Counted from the first letter of the stretch, positions 25,390 through 36,611 are shown. The stretch is DNA of 64,000 nt from Cyanophora paradoxa (GCA_004431415.1 QPMI01000615.1:1-64000), one strand, 5' to 3'. A program made the numbers and translations. The notes: a model not told the origin generated them from the letters alone.

Positions 25390-27604
25390 CTAGGACCCTA
25401 CAATTTCACGCACACCTTCTGTGAAGCATTCACCACGGTGCTCGAAGTCTCGGAACTCATCAAATGAGGCACATGCAGGGCTAAGCAGCACAGCTTCCCC
25501 GGCTTGTGCAAGGTTTGCTGCGTCCTTGACTGCATCCTTCAGTGAGACTGATCGCTGGAGAGGAATTGACAAGCCACGCTCCAGAAGACGGTCTGCAATC
25601 ATGTTACCTGCCTCCCCAAAGCAGACAACAGCTGACCCATGCAGCTCCAAATAGGGAACTAACGGGTCGAACTGTGATGATGGCCCCTCCTTTGCCCGTC
25701 CGCCAAGAAGCACAACAGATTTCTGACGTGTGCCAATGCCAGTAATCCCAACGATCGTAGATTCCACATTTGTGGCCTGCTGGCTGTAAGCAGAGTTCGA
25801 CCTTTTCCTTCATAACTCGAACCTTGGAATCATTAATGAAGGTCACATCCCTGCTGGTATCAAAACCAACTTTTTGCAGCCTGAAAGATCAGATGAGCTA
25901 TGATCTATTGCGAATTACACTTGCATGTACCTATGAGGAAGGGCCTGTAGTGATGCAAGTGAATCCTGTGAATCGTTTAGTGCAGAAGGAGAACCAATGA
26001 AGCACAGAATGACACCTGAACAAGGGCAGGCTCAGCACCAACAGCAAGAGACAGAGCAGCTGCGGTTGCGGCATTATCAAGGTTATGCTCGCCGATCAAG
26101 CTCGCTGCAGCAGCCGCCAGAGATAAATGAACTGGCCCGTTCATAGTGGGCAGTTGGACCCACACGCTATTGCCATCACGCATGACTTGCGCAGCTGAGG
26201 ACAATGAGGAACTTCCTGATTCTGCGGCGAAGTAAGTCGCGCAGGCGAAAAGCACTCACATCCGCCGCACCAAATGATTCACTCGGCCTAAAGGGACCCA
26301 GAACACCATACGTCGCACTTCCAATCGCCCCAGGGCTGCTTGCAAGAGATTGCAGCATACCATCATCCACAGGAAGGAAGGCGATGTCTGTTCTTTCACA
26401 TTGACGGAACATGCGGACTTTATGTGCACCATAATTTTCCATGGTCCCTACATACCAATTAGGGCATACAGCGAGAGCAGTCAAAAATTACCAACCATGC
26501 CGTCCAAGGTGATCTGGAGTCAAGTTCAAAATAACTCCAACACGCGGCTTGAAGCACCCGGGAAGCTCCATCTGGTAGCTGCTGACCTGCCAAAACAGTG
26601 AGAGGAAACATCACCCAACAACCCATGGCAATGTACTGCCAAGGCGTACCTCGACCACCAGACAGTCGTAAAGCGAAGCTGCATGTACATTCAAGTCAGG
26701 TTTGTAACAAGAGCAAGATCAGAAAAGAGGGAGTTCACAATTCTTGTCGAGCTCCATCACTGCTTTCGATAGAGGGTTCCCAATGTTCCCTCCGACAAAA
26801 GGTCGGCGCCCCGCCTTCGAAAGTATTTGACCAGTGAACCAGGTCACTGTCGACTTTCCATTCGTCCCCGTGATTGCGACTGTTGGCAGGTGCTTAAGGA
26901 AGAGGTGTGCAAATGCAAGCTCCCCAATCACCGCAACTCCTTCCGCGATGGCGGCGGCGAGGTCAGGCTGAGCAGCCGGAACGCCTGGAGATGCCACGAT
27001 GAGCGAGGCACGTGTGAATGTTTCCTGCTTGTGAGGGCCCAACTCAAGTCGGACGCCTGCTCCTTCAAGCATCTCGCGAACTTCATCCTCGATGCTCTCG
27101 CGGATATCGACTGCCGTGACGTTCGCGCCTCTAGAGCTAGCAAGAAGGGCCGCAGCTATGCCAGAGCGGGCGAGCCCGACAACCACTACGTTTTTGTCGC
27201 GTAGGTCGGACAAGATGGGCACAGCAGCAGATGCTGCGCGACGCCAATGAGAAAAAGCGCTGCACTGATGCAGTACCGCGTCTGCGAAGACACTGGAACG
27301 TACCTGCGTCTGGCGCGTCTGGCGCGCGTGCCAGCGCGGCTGGAGCGCCGGGCCTCACAGGCCGCAGATTCGTCTGCGCCGAGTGCGCGCCAGCGAGTTC
27401 TGAAAACCGGAACCGCCGCACAATGCTGGTGCCACACTTGAAAAGGAGTCGCGCGCGTCCAACGCTGCACCGCGTGGTAGCGCATGCCTGGCTCCCCTGC
27501 GGACATGCGGCCGCCGCCTCAAACTGACAGCCGCGGTGTCCAACGCCGTCCGCACGGCTAACGGGAAGCGGCTGAGAAAAGGCAGCTGCGCGGCAGGCGT
27601 CCAT
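25390..27604 (-). CDS. murD: MurD, UDP-N-acetylmuramoyl-alanine-D-glutamate ligase
   Basis: MurD adds D-glutamate to UDP-MurNAc-L-Ala in peptidoglycan synthesis, using ATP. The core starts [20 protein letters not shown] (Rossmann-like domain 1). It carries the P-loop [10 protein letters not shown] (26845-26878), then a central-domain [33 protein letters not shown] and VTFINDSK. It ends with [20 protein letters not shown], all canonical MurD motifs. The stop is at 25390. A minus-strand ATG at 27604 would add about 95 residues rich in Ser/Arg/Ala before a first intron, which fits a plastid transit peptide. There are several introns, so this is nuclear and not bacterial contamination. In an alga it implies a peptidoglycan step at the plastid envelope or division site. 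Confidence 0.93.
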
Positions 27605-28068
27605 GGCGTTACTGCCTTCCGCTCGAACAACGACGCTTCGCTCAATGGAAGCGCTCGACGCAGTCGACTGGGACTGGCGCTCGACGAAGAGAGTTTTCGG
27701 CGCAAGCCGTTATATTTGTTTTTTGAGCGACGACGATGGGACGTACCCCCCGTATACGTACGTACGTATACTATATATACGTATACGTATCTAGTATGCC
27801 GTAGTATACGTAGTACGTACATATGTCGGCAATGTATACGTAGTACGTACGTATACGTATATACGTATATATATACGTATACATATGCGTATATATACGT
27901 CACGGCGGCGGCGTACACGTATACGTACGTATACGTATACACGTACACGTGCACGTACGTATACATACATACGTAGCTATAGCTATAGCTATAGCTAACG
28001 CGGCGGCATGCGCACGCATCGATCATCGTTTCGCGATCGAATTCAACCGTAAAATTCAAATTCAAAAG
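27605..28068. repeat. TACGTA/TATAC palindrome array
   Basis: From 27745 to about 27995 the DNA is almost entirely self-complementary words: TATACGTATACGTAT, GTACGTACGTAT, TATATATACGTATAC, CACGTGCACGTACG and AGCTATAGCTATAGCTA. Tyr/Val/Ile-rich frames across it are not genes. It lies between the murD start and a Fanzor fragment. Confidence 0.85.
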
Positions 28069-28577
28069 TGCCGCCCCGGGTGCGGCTTCCGGGCGGACCG
28101 CGACGGCGGCGCCGCGCGGTGCGTGTTGTGTCTACACACGCCTATACACAATCGCTGCTCCCCCCGCCTAGTCCCGACACGGCCTAGCCACTTGACCAGA
28201 GCTCGCCTCCTAGCCCCCGCCCCCAAAGCGAGGGGGCCAGCAGCCGCCTAGCCCCGCCCGATCGTAATCGCAATCGTAATCAGGCCAGGGCTCCCCCCGC
28301 CTATAGCCCGCCGCAACCGTGATTACGATCGTACTTCGGATCGCAATCGTAATCGTGCTGATCGCACAGACCTCTCGCAGGAGCATCTTCATCCGCTACG
28401 GCACCGGCGTGGACGCGAAGCGCCTGCTCGGCTCGTAGCTAGGCTCGGCTCCCATCCCCTTTTCTCCATCAGGGCACCAGTCCCTGCGGGTTACGCTCTC
28501 ACCCCGAACAGCACGGGTAAAGTTAAAGCGTGGACGGTCTAGGAGTGGTCCCGCGCGCCTGTAGCTTAGAAAGAGCA
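28069..28577 (+). pseudogene. Fanzor C-terminal fragment plus 3' tail
   Basis: The fragment starts abruptly inside the zinc ribbon (CRPGCGFRADRDGGAAR). It keeps the last intron and the final exon (28381-28438, SIFIRYGTGVDAKRLLGS, TAG) and continues into the conserved tail, ending AGAAAGAGCA at 28577. It is nearly identical to 24818-25294 apart from an extra GATTACGATCGTACTTCGGA block in the intron. The right edge sits 8 bp from the RFC4 stop codon. Confidence 0.9.
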
Positions 28578-28584
28578 GAACTTG

Positions 28585-30069
28585 CTATTCGACACATACT
28601 GCTTCAACATAACAGCGTAGAATGTGGGCAGAGACACTGAGGAGCTGGAGGAACTCATCGGCAGCTTCTGTTAAACACCTAAGAAAACAAAGCACAGGTC
28701 AAGAAAGGAGCCAAAACAACAGGAAACGGAAAGGGCACCTGTCTGCCTGCGCAATTTTCAAAGAGATTGACGCTTTTTTTATATCCGGGAGATCAGGCGT
28801 GATTGCAACACAACGCTGAAGCTAGCAGTGGAATCAGTCACAGGCTGAAAGGAACAAAAACAACCCGGACTGACCTGCACGAGAATCTGGCTCACTGGGA
28901 AACCAGCACAGCTTATTGATTTGCATGTTTGTTGCAGGAGACTGAAGGAGTTGGTCTTACACACGCGCATGATCTCGTCAACGACCTTTGCTGGGACAAC
29001 CTGGGCTAAAGCAAGTCAACCGCGGCGGTTAGGAAGATGAGGAAGGAGAACAATAGACCCCAGCAATTTCTTGTATCAATTCGGGAGGCAGAACACCAGT
29101 TTGCAACCTTGATGACTGCTGCAAGAACGTGATAGCCTTGCGCATATCACCCTCGGACACTTCAACGAGCGACTGGAGAACCTGAAGAAGACAATTACAA
29201 CCAGCATTGTATAATGGAAACAGGGCGAACCTCTGGCCCGCACTTCACCCCTTCCTGTTCACAGATGTACTGGAGCCTGGAAATAATGGAGTCTTGACCG
29301 AGAGGCTTGAACCTCAATTTGGCACACCGTGATGCCAGAGGATCAATGATTCTGAGAATCGCCTTAATATTGAGCCTGGATGAGCCCAAAGATCTGCATG
29401 CTGCACCTACTTATGTAGTTGCAAACAAGGCAGAATCTCGTCACTTTCGAGTACGTCTCCATGGTACGGCGCAATGCTGCTTGCGCATCAGGAGTCATCG
29501 AATCCGCTTCGTCGAGAATGATGAGTTTGTAGGGCGGACAGGGGTAGCCGCTGCATATGCACAAGTAAGCAGGCGATATCCGTCTTGCACGCTCTCAGGA
29601 ACTGCAACGCGCCTCTGGGGCTGAGCGCTTACGGCAACCTGAGCGAATTGCTTGATTTTGTTCCGCACTACGTTGATGCCGCGTTCATCCGACGCGTTCA
29701 GCTCCATCACGCGTGACTTAAACAGGTCCGGCCTGCGCGTGTTTAGCTCCGCTGCCGCATTTCCGCTGATGCGCGGGGCACACGAACCCGTAGAGCATCC
29801 TACCAATTGCGAGAATAGTGGAAGTCTTTCCCGTTCCAGGCGGTCCGTAGAACAACAGGTGCGGCAGCTGCGGCGAGGATCACGCGCATTCTGGATACAA
29901 GCGCAAGACGCACGTTACCCATCTCCAGGGACCGCTTCAGCGCTCGCACGACCTCCTCTTGATGGGCGACTTCATCGACGTGCCTCGGCCGACTGCAACG
30001 CGCTATAAGACGGGCAAGGGCCGCAGGCGCGCTGCCGACGCACTACTTCTCCACCCACGGCACGCTCAT
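28585..30069 (-). CDS. RFC4: replication factor C subunit 4 (small clamp-loader ATPase)
   Basis: This AAA+ subunit of the RFC complex loads PCNA onto DNA in the nucleus. The minus-strand start gives [20 protein letters not shown], then the Walker A exon [19 protein letters not shown]. Next come [18 protein letters not shown], Walker [12 protein letters not shown], the sensor region [20 protein letters not shown], and [12 protein letters not shown]-terminal exons are [38 protein letters not shown] and [15 protein letters not shown]. The order and length fit human RFC4 (yeast RFC2). About nine GT-AG introns are implied. The 3' end was apparently set next to a transposon edge: the Fanzor tail ends 8 bp beyond the stop. 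A ~115-bp piece of the last exon and flank is copied at 40516. Confidence 0.95.
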
Positions 30070-30443
30070 CTTCGCGGCGACGAGCGATCGGCAGCGCTCC
30101 TTCCCGCCAAAAAGGGGTACGCCTCCAAAAGCTCCCAAAGAGACTGGCGCCATGACCAGAGCTCGCCGCCTAATTCGTGACAGCCGGTTTATAATTAAAA
30201 TTTGACGCACTGCGGCAGTGCATTTTCGGCTCAGAGCCGCTGAGCGTGATCATGCTTGCCTGGCGCAGCGCGCCTCCCGGGGCCGGGCTACTGCCTGTTA
30301 TTCTTATTCGTAATGTTATATGTATATCCTCGCCGCCCATTATTCGTATTCGTATTCTTATTGTATTTGCCTGTATATCCATATATGCTTCGCATGTTCA
30401 CGCAAGGATACGAGACTGTCCGACGTCGACTCGCAAGGGGGAT
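30070..30443. other. spacer with TATTCGT microsatellite
   Basis: No gene is seen. TTATTCGTATTCGTATTCTT repeats occur at 30300-30365. Upstream is the RFC4 5' flank. Confidence 0.5.
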
Positions 30444-31330
30444 CTAAGCTCTGGACTGGGCCCTGGATAGTGCCTCCTCCATCTCCATCTTGAGCTCCAT
30501 CGCCGACGGCTCTTTCCGCCTCTCTGAAATCAAGTCAAACAATTCTTGCCAACGTGGATGAAATCAAGGAATCACTTTTCGATGAGCGAGACGATCCTTC
30601 TCTTGGGGGCATCTGTACAGCAAACGTTAGCAACAGGAAGGATCCAATCTCAACGCTTCACGCACATGCACGACCTTGTCCATCTGGATAAGGCTTGGGC
30701 GATCGTCGCCTCTAAATCTGACATTGACCTGAACTGCTTTGGGCTGCAGTTCATAAGAAAATCAGATGCTTAAATGCCTTGGGCAATTCATTGGTATGCT
30801 CACATCTCGAGGGGTCTCCACGACAGTTGCTTCATAGAACATGCTGCTCCACTCCTCCACGTCTGGCAAGTACCACAGCGCCAGCACTCGATCGCCAGCA
30901 ACGAATTTCGGGTTAAGATCGGGAAATTCCACGACCTGGCGCATGCGCAGCTAAGCTGCTTGCGCATCAACTACGGCCCGTCTACGGGGCCCTCGCGCGC
31001 CTTGTTGGGGGGAACCTGCCACGTCGACTGCTTGCGGTTCTCCGGGAACATATCTTGAACGATGTACCTGCGCAAACGGGTCAACCTTGGGCGTGCTCCG
31101 CAGCGCAAACGAGCGCCGCATTCACAGACCCGTCCTTTGTGACCTTCGATACGACTGCCATGATCCACTCAAGCTTCCGGGGGTTCTTAGCGTTGTATGG
31201 AACGCAGGCGGCAACCTACGCCGGCCTGAGCACATGCAGAGAGCGATCGCACCGCGCCGCACCTTTGCCCCAGACCGAATGAGCTTGCCTTCGTATTCTT
31301 CCATCATGTCGCTGCTTCGCCCCAGATCCA
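30444..31330 (-). CDS. SGF29: SGF29-like tandem Tudor protein (SAGA subunit)
   Basis: SGF29 reads H3K4me3 for the SAGA histone acetyltransferase in the nucleus. Minus-strand exons give MEEYEGKLIRSGAK, VAACVPYNAKNPRKLEWIMA with VVSKVTKDGSV, and RYIVQDMFPENRK. These are followed by PDLNPKFVAGDRVLALWYLP, MFYEATVVETP, and VRFRGDDRPSLIQMDKVVHV. Two Tudor units in this arrangement ('VAA.V....W..A.V', '.Y.V.D..PE', 'GD.VLAL', 'FY.A.V', '.F..D') are typical of SGF29. A charged Glu/Arg tail ends at 30444. The first exon is not resolved, because the region right of about 31380 becomes palindromic repeat. Confidence 0.7.
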
Positions 31331-31394
31331 AGAGGCAAGGCCGAGCTCGCCCTGGCCGAAGCGTGTGAATGCGTACACGAAGCTGCTGCAATTG

Positions 31395-31850
31395 AACAAC
31401 TACGGCCTGTGACAGTGACAGTGTGACACGCGGCTACGGGTACAGCATACACTTCACTTCTGTATATACGGCACGACCTCGACGCTGTGAACAAAGGGCC
31501 GCGAGAGTCCTGGGGAACGGAGCCCCTCTATCCGGTCTACGCGCTAACCGGCGCCGGACGACTGGGGCGGAAGAGGTTGGTGCTCAGCCGGGTATACCGT
31601 ACGTATACGTATACGTACCACGTACTACGTATACGGTACTACGGTACTGGCCATGCCATGGCCATATGCATGATAGGCCATGCCATGATGGCCAACCGTT
31701 GACTCAGTGAACCGGAGGGAGCGCTAGCTATAGCTCGAGAGCTCGCGATCGAGCGCTACCAGCTAGCGCTGGCTGGTGATAGCTATACTATGATAGCTAT
31801 AGCTCAGCGGCTAGCTAGCTAGCTAGCTAATTATAAATTTAAAGCTGCAG
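31395..31850. repeat. palindromic intergenic tract
   Basis: Dense self-complementary words such as TATACCGTACGTATACGTAT, GGCCATGCCATGGCCATATG, GAGAGCTCGCGATCGAG and the AGCTAGCTAGCTAGCTA run at 31812-31828. No coding evidence. Confidence 0.8.
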
Positions 31851-32108
31851 GCGCTGCCTCTTCGCCGGTGGCGGGCGGGGCCGCCGACGAGCACCCGGGC
31901 GCCTCCGGGTCCGGATCCGGTGCGGGATCTGGGGCTCGAGCCGGGACTTCGACGGCCGCGACCTCCAGCGGAGGATCTCCTGCAGCTGATGGAGAAACAT
32001 GGGAAGCGCTTTGCTTTTTATTTTGGCTTCGCTTTCGACGACCACAGTGAATTCAGACAGCACGCATCGTACGTATACTTCGGATCGTAATCGTAATCGT
32101 TCTCGCAG
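31851..32108 (+). other. possible exon of unknown origin before a Fanzor tail
   Basis: One plus frame reads DLLQLMEKHGKRFAFYFGFA then FDDHSEFRQHAS (31950-32065), which looks protein-like but is not recognised. It is followed after GATTAC words directly by a Fanzor last exon. It could be an internal-deletion derivative of the same transposon or unrelated host sequence. Confidence 0.25.
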
Positions 32109-32299
32109 GAGCATCTTCATCCGCTACGGCACCGGCATGGACGCGAAGCGCCTGCTCGGCTCGTAGCTAGCTAGGCTCCGATTCCCTTTTCTCCATCAGG
32201 GCACCAGTCCCTGCGGGTTACGCTCTATCCCTAACAGCACGGGTAAAGTTAAAGCGCCGAGGTAGGAGGTCCGGTCGTGCCCGTAGCGTAAAAAGAGCA
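32109..32299 (+). pseudogene. Fanzor last exon plus 3' tail
   Basis: Only the final exon remains (32109-32166, SIFIRYGTGMDAKRLLGS, TAG; one Val to Met change), preceded by its 3' splice site TCTCGCAG. The conserved tail follows and ends AAAAAGAGCA at 32299. Confidence 0.85.
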
Positions 32300-32438
32300 G
32301 CACGCACGTGCCCCTCAGCGTTCCGTCCCTTTAGGGCCTTAGGACCCGCCACACCTACCAAAGCGCAGACATTGATGCAGCTAGCTAGCGCTAGTACACC
32401 ACGTGTGCACGCTAGATGAGTTGTGGGGCTTGGTCTCC
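32300..32438. other. spacer between Fanzor tail and PCYA
   Basis: Contains AGCTAGCTAGCGCTAG palindromes. No feature is recognised. Confidence 0.4.
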
Positions 32439-33400
32439 TCAGAGGTGAGCAGCCTCCTCTGGCAAATCGAAGAGAACGGTTGTCATGTACCGTTCTGCCC
32501 ATGCATCGCCAAAAGCCATCTCAAGCACTCTGTGACGGCCCTAAGGCAGTGGAAGAGCCGGTAGGAGGTGAGAACATAACAAACCGGCGGGTCTTGTCGT
32601 TTTGTTGCTGGCTGGTGCAGTACGACTTCTGGCCTCGCAAGTTATTGTTAATGTCATCTACTGCAGTGAGTTTTGGCATGATGTTGGCCATGTCGCAATG
32701 AATCTCCATGTAAGAACTGCATATCCTTCAGAAAGAGAATTCATCACAGCTTCGAGACTCACCGCACGAGAGCAAGGAACTGATCCTCCTCGTTCTCGCC
32801 AGCGGGGCGGATAAAAGTGCAGAAAGGAGAAAAGATATGGCCCCAAGGGGGGAGTTCACGCGGCTGAGAGAACTGCGGGCGCTCAAGGCCTTCCAGCCGT
32901 TCTACGTAGCCAGCGGGCAGTCCATTAGGGGATGTAGGTGAAAGGTCCACAATGCAGGCACTGAGCTGTCCTCGTCCCCCTACCTGTAAAGAAATTGACG
33001 CAATAAAAACAGTCGAGGTAGGTGCGGGATACGAACCAGGTCCGCACCAAACATGGGCAGTGCGTACTCCTTATTCGGAAACATCACACAGTGCAAGATG
33101 TCAAGGTTGTTTCCAACCCGTGCAAGCTCCAGGTGCATCTTGCGGAACGCGGTGGACTGGAAGCACCTGAACGCCTTTATTGAGCGCTCTTGGCCCGAAA
33201 GGTGATAGAACCCCGAAACGAGCACTTGTTCTCGATGACCAACCGTTCCCCCTCCAACCGCCCCTCGACGATACCGAGATCCTCAGGAAGTTCGTACGGA
33301 GTCAGATCAAGCTTGTTTTCCCACACCTCCTCGATCGTGTCGGCGAGCCGCTTGATGAGCTGGTGCTGTTCGAAACGGATTGACTTGCGCGGAGAGTCCT
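32439..33400 (-). CDS. PCYA: PcyA-type ferredoxin-dependent bilin reductase
   Basis: PcyA reduces biliverdin to phycocyanobilin with electrons from plastid ferredoxin, supplying chromophore for phycobilisomes or phytochrome. Minus-strand exons give [59 protein letters not shown] with [32 protein letters not shown], and [20 protein letters not shown]. Then come [13 protein letters not shown] and [20 protein letters not shown], ending DLPEEAAHL with TGA (stop codon 32439-32441 on the reverse strand). The whole fold is present with at least five introns. No start Met or transit peptide could be assigned upstream of about 33400, where a 288-bp repeat begins (33461). Confidence 0.93.
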
Positions 33401-33460
33401 GCGAACGCTGGTCGGCCGCTCAACTACACAGGGCTGGCTATTCACTTGCCTGGACATCCA

Positions 33461-33748
33461 CAGGCGCAGCCTGCATGCGAATATCTACCGGCGCGGCGAC
33501 GGCCGCCGGGCCGGTGCGAGGACGATTGCCAAGCGCAAGGCGCACGTCTCCACAGACGAATCGACGCGCATTCGCAAGATGCTGTGCGAGAGGCAGGCGG
33601 GCGACGTCAGCTACGAGGCCGCAGTACTAGAAGAAGAGCGGCGGACCTTGTAAGCGCCTGCGGGTCGGCGAAGCGAGCACCTGGCTGAAGCAGAGACCCC
33701 GGAGGAGACGTGGTCTCTCGCGAGAACGACCGGCGCTGCCACGAACAT
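33461..33748 (+). repeat. 288-bp dispersed repeat Y, copy 1
   Basis: Nearly identical over 288 bp to 44284-44571 in the same orientation, with only a few mismatches. Both copies keep an open plus frame ending KMLCERQAGDVSYEAAVLEE then ERRTL and a TAA. No family is recognised. Copy 1 begins about 60 bp upstream of the first visible PCYA coding sequence. Confidence 0.9.
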
Positions 33749-34077
33749 TGTTGAATCGGAATCTGAGCTCGAGGGGAATCAAATTCAGTGGGTACGCATG
33801 CGCACATCGTGGCGCATGCATGCGCAGCACTCGCATGCGCAGCACTCGCAGCACTCGCAGCAGCTTTCCTTTCCCTTACTAATTAGGGCCCTGCCAGGCT
33901 GCAGCTGGCGGGAACGGGCGAGCCTCCCGGAGTCCCGGAGTCCGGGCAAGGCCCGCATGCATCCAGGTTCTCAAAGTCCCTATGCCCTGTCATAGCATGT
34001 GGGGCCTTCGACACGCGGACTGCGCCCCGCGGACATCACATCAGGGCCTCGCCCGGATTTAACCAGACGGTCTTCGA

Positions 34078-34241
34078 GTGGACGCGAAGCACATGCTCGG
34101 CTCGTAGCTAGCTAGGCTCCAATTCCCTTTTCTCCATCAGGGCACCAGTCGCTGCGGGTTACGCTCTATCCCCAACAGCACGGGTACAGTTAGAGCGCCG
34201 AGGTAGGAGGTCCGGTCGCGCCCGTAGCGTAAAAAAGAGCA
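34078..34241 (+). mobile_element. solo Fanzor-type right-end tail
   Basis: The last part of the Fanzor final exon (GTGGACGCGAAGCACATGCT, Arg codon changed to His) is followed by the conserved tail, ending at AAAAAGAGCA (34241). No other Fanzor exon is present. It is either a truncated insertion or a non-autonomous element. Confidence 0.8.
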
Positions 34242-35639
34242 TATGCCCATCATGGCATCAACTGAGTCCGGGATCCAGGCGAGCCTCGGAGACTGCAGCT
34301 GTGTTCCTATACCGTATTACTGCGCCGTAGCGTTGCCCCGGGCCCGGCCTCGCAGTCACTGCCGGCGCCAGGCTCACCGCGGACCCTAGCGAGCTAGCAA
34401 GAACTTCGGAATTCGAACAGCCGCTGAGCTAGGGCTAGCCAGATACCAATATGCTCAGTAGTAGATTATCCCATGTTCCCCTTGGAAGAAAAAGCGCTTT
34501 AGTACTACGGCAGACTCAAACTGCCAGCATTTTAGGCACTGCGCCAGCCTGGCTGCCAACAGTCATGCCAGCATGTGCGGTAAGTGGGGAACTTGTGAAT
34601 CGCAGGCCAATGGAAGATTTGGGCATCTCATTGATATACTCAATTCGATATGCACTTGAAGGCTGCCAGTGCACCCTTGACTCACTGTGGTCACTGAGAC
34701 GGGTTCCACAGGACAAGGTAATTATAAAGTCACTGAGTGACATGTGACATGTGACAAAAAACCAGTGGCAGCCGCTGCTCTTGCCAGTGAGCTTGGAAGT
34801 ACAAAGCAGTAGGATTTGCCACAGAGTGGATCCGGCCGCGGAGTTTTCAGGCTCAAATTGTGTATCCGGCAGTCATTTCAATGGAAGGTCCTTTTTCTTC
34901 CCATTTTTCTTTCTGAAGTGCTGTGGTGCACTTGACTGTTCAGTGCCGGTTCAGTTTCTGCTCGATTCTCGGAATTTGCAAACAACAGACAAACAGACCA
35001 ATTGCAAGTGTTTCCTCTCAGCCAACAGCAAACAACAATTGCAAGTACAAGTAAGTGTTTTTTGAAGATTGTCTTCTCCGAGTGTTATTGTGAATGAAAG
35101 AGTTCAATGGAATATCAATCTAGCGCTAGCTATAGAGATTAATCCCAAGCACGCCTTCCTTGCCTTATTTGCAATTGTTGCTTGTGTAATTATGATTCCG
35201 ATTTCGATGATCGACTGATCATGATATCCAGGTCAAGCTTGCCCATGATCATGAAGAAGTGTTTCCTCCCGGCCAACAGAAAACAAGAAGCACAACAAAG
35301 TGCTTTCAAGTTTTCCAAATCAAAACATCCAATGATCATAGAAAACCTAATATAAATGTTCATGATCATTTCTTCTTCTTTCTTCACTTGATAGTAGAAT
35401 GTTATTCAGCCCTAGAGCTTCTAGATCTCCTTTCTTATGCAGATAGTTATTTATAATTGTATGATTCAGGTCATTTTAAGTTTTCTGAAAAATTCTGGGG
35501 GGGTGCGGGGGGGCGGAGCCCCCCTGCTTGTTAATAATGCAGCTGCAGGGATATCGATCCGGATCCGGACTGCGGCACTCGAGATCGACTCGGCAAGCTC
35601 GCGCGCCGCCGGCCGGGTGTCACTGAGAACCGGTTGAAC
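34242..35639. other. AT-richer intergenic stretch, unidentified
   Basis: About 1.2 kb (34440-35480) is clearly richer in A and T than its surroundings. It contains a repeated word GTGTTTCCTC.C.GCCAACAG at 35009 and 35258. A C-rich/G-rich hairpin GGGGGGGCGGAGCCCCCC lies at 35507-35525. Short frames (for example 34451-34747) show no domain. The different composition suggests a foreign or old transposon insert. Confidence 0.4.
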
Positions 35640-36350
35640 TGCAGATACTGCGCATGCATCATGATCATGGCCATCATGCATGGCACTCAGTGCATGACTC
35701 AGTGACTGCCTCTACAAATGAATTCGCACACACCGAGACAAATGGCTAGCCTAGTAGGGATAAGACTGCAAGCTGCAGTGTCCATCTGTGTCAAATCGAG
35801 ATCTAGAGATGAGCCCTGATCATGAGCCTACGGGAACAAGCCTTTCGGACATCGGACCGGGTGGAGCTATATATTGCAATTGTACTGGACTCCGGGGAGA
35901 AAGGGGCCTATACCTGCCTAGAAATGAAACGCTGCCTACGTATATATATATATATATACACCTGCTGAGCCTCGGAGAGAGCCGAAGCAGAGCGCTAGCT
36001 GATCATGAGCTAGCGCTGAGCTACTAAAACCCCCCTCAGCCTCATATTTCAGGACATGTGTGCATGCACGGCACTGCGGCATACGCGTACGTATACGCGC
36101 GCATGCGCATGCCGCGCGCAGCTGCAGAGCAGTGCTAGTACTAGCTATAGTGTGTGCGCATGCCGCAGTGCCGCAGTGCATGCGCAGTACTAGCTAGTAG
36201 CTATATAGCTAGTGCGCGCGCGCACGCCGGCGTTAATTGCGCGGGGCGGCCCGGGCCGCGGCGCGGCGCGAGCTCGAGCTCGAGGTCGAGGCGCGCGGCG
36301 CACCGTTACGTATACCGGCACGGGTACGTAGCGGACACGTGCAAGTTTAC
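35640..36350. repeat. palindromic intergenic tract
   Basis: Dense self-complementary words include CATCATGATCATGGCCATCA, (TA)n at 35940-35957, GCGCGCATGCGCATGC and AGTACTAGCTAGTAGCTATA, and there are Alu-site-like AGCT runs. No coding evidence. Confidence 0.75.
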
Positions 36351-36611
36351 GGACGGATTCGAATTCATTAGAGTCAAAAATCCTGGACTCGGGTTTCCAT
36401 TGCGTTCAGGGTACGCCACCAACAACGCGGCTCGACCACGCAGATCGAAGCTCGTGTGGCCACGCTTCAGCAGCGGGCGCTTGACGCTGCCGAACTCGAA
36501 GCTAAAGGCCACGGAACGCAGCGCTAGCGCAAGCACGCCCAGTCCGTGCTTCGATTTGGATTGTTGTTGTTTAGCTGGCCTCCGCTGGCCTCCGCCGCAT
36601 GTGTTTGATCG

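Noticed and set aside
27355-28065. A 236-codon minus-strand frame with a Tyr/Val-rich part
   Set aside because: The Tyr/Val part is the (TACGTA)n palindrome array. The remainder overlaps the murD leader in another frame.
35507-35525. GGGGGGGCGGAGCCCCCC hairpin as a transcription terminator
   Set aside because: It has no following T run and lies in nuclear intergenic DNA. It could as well be a repeat edge.
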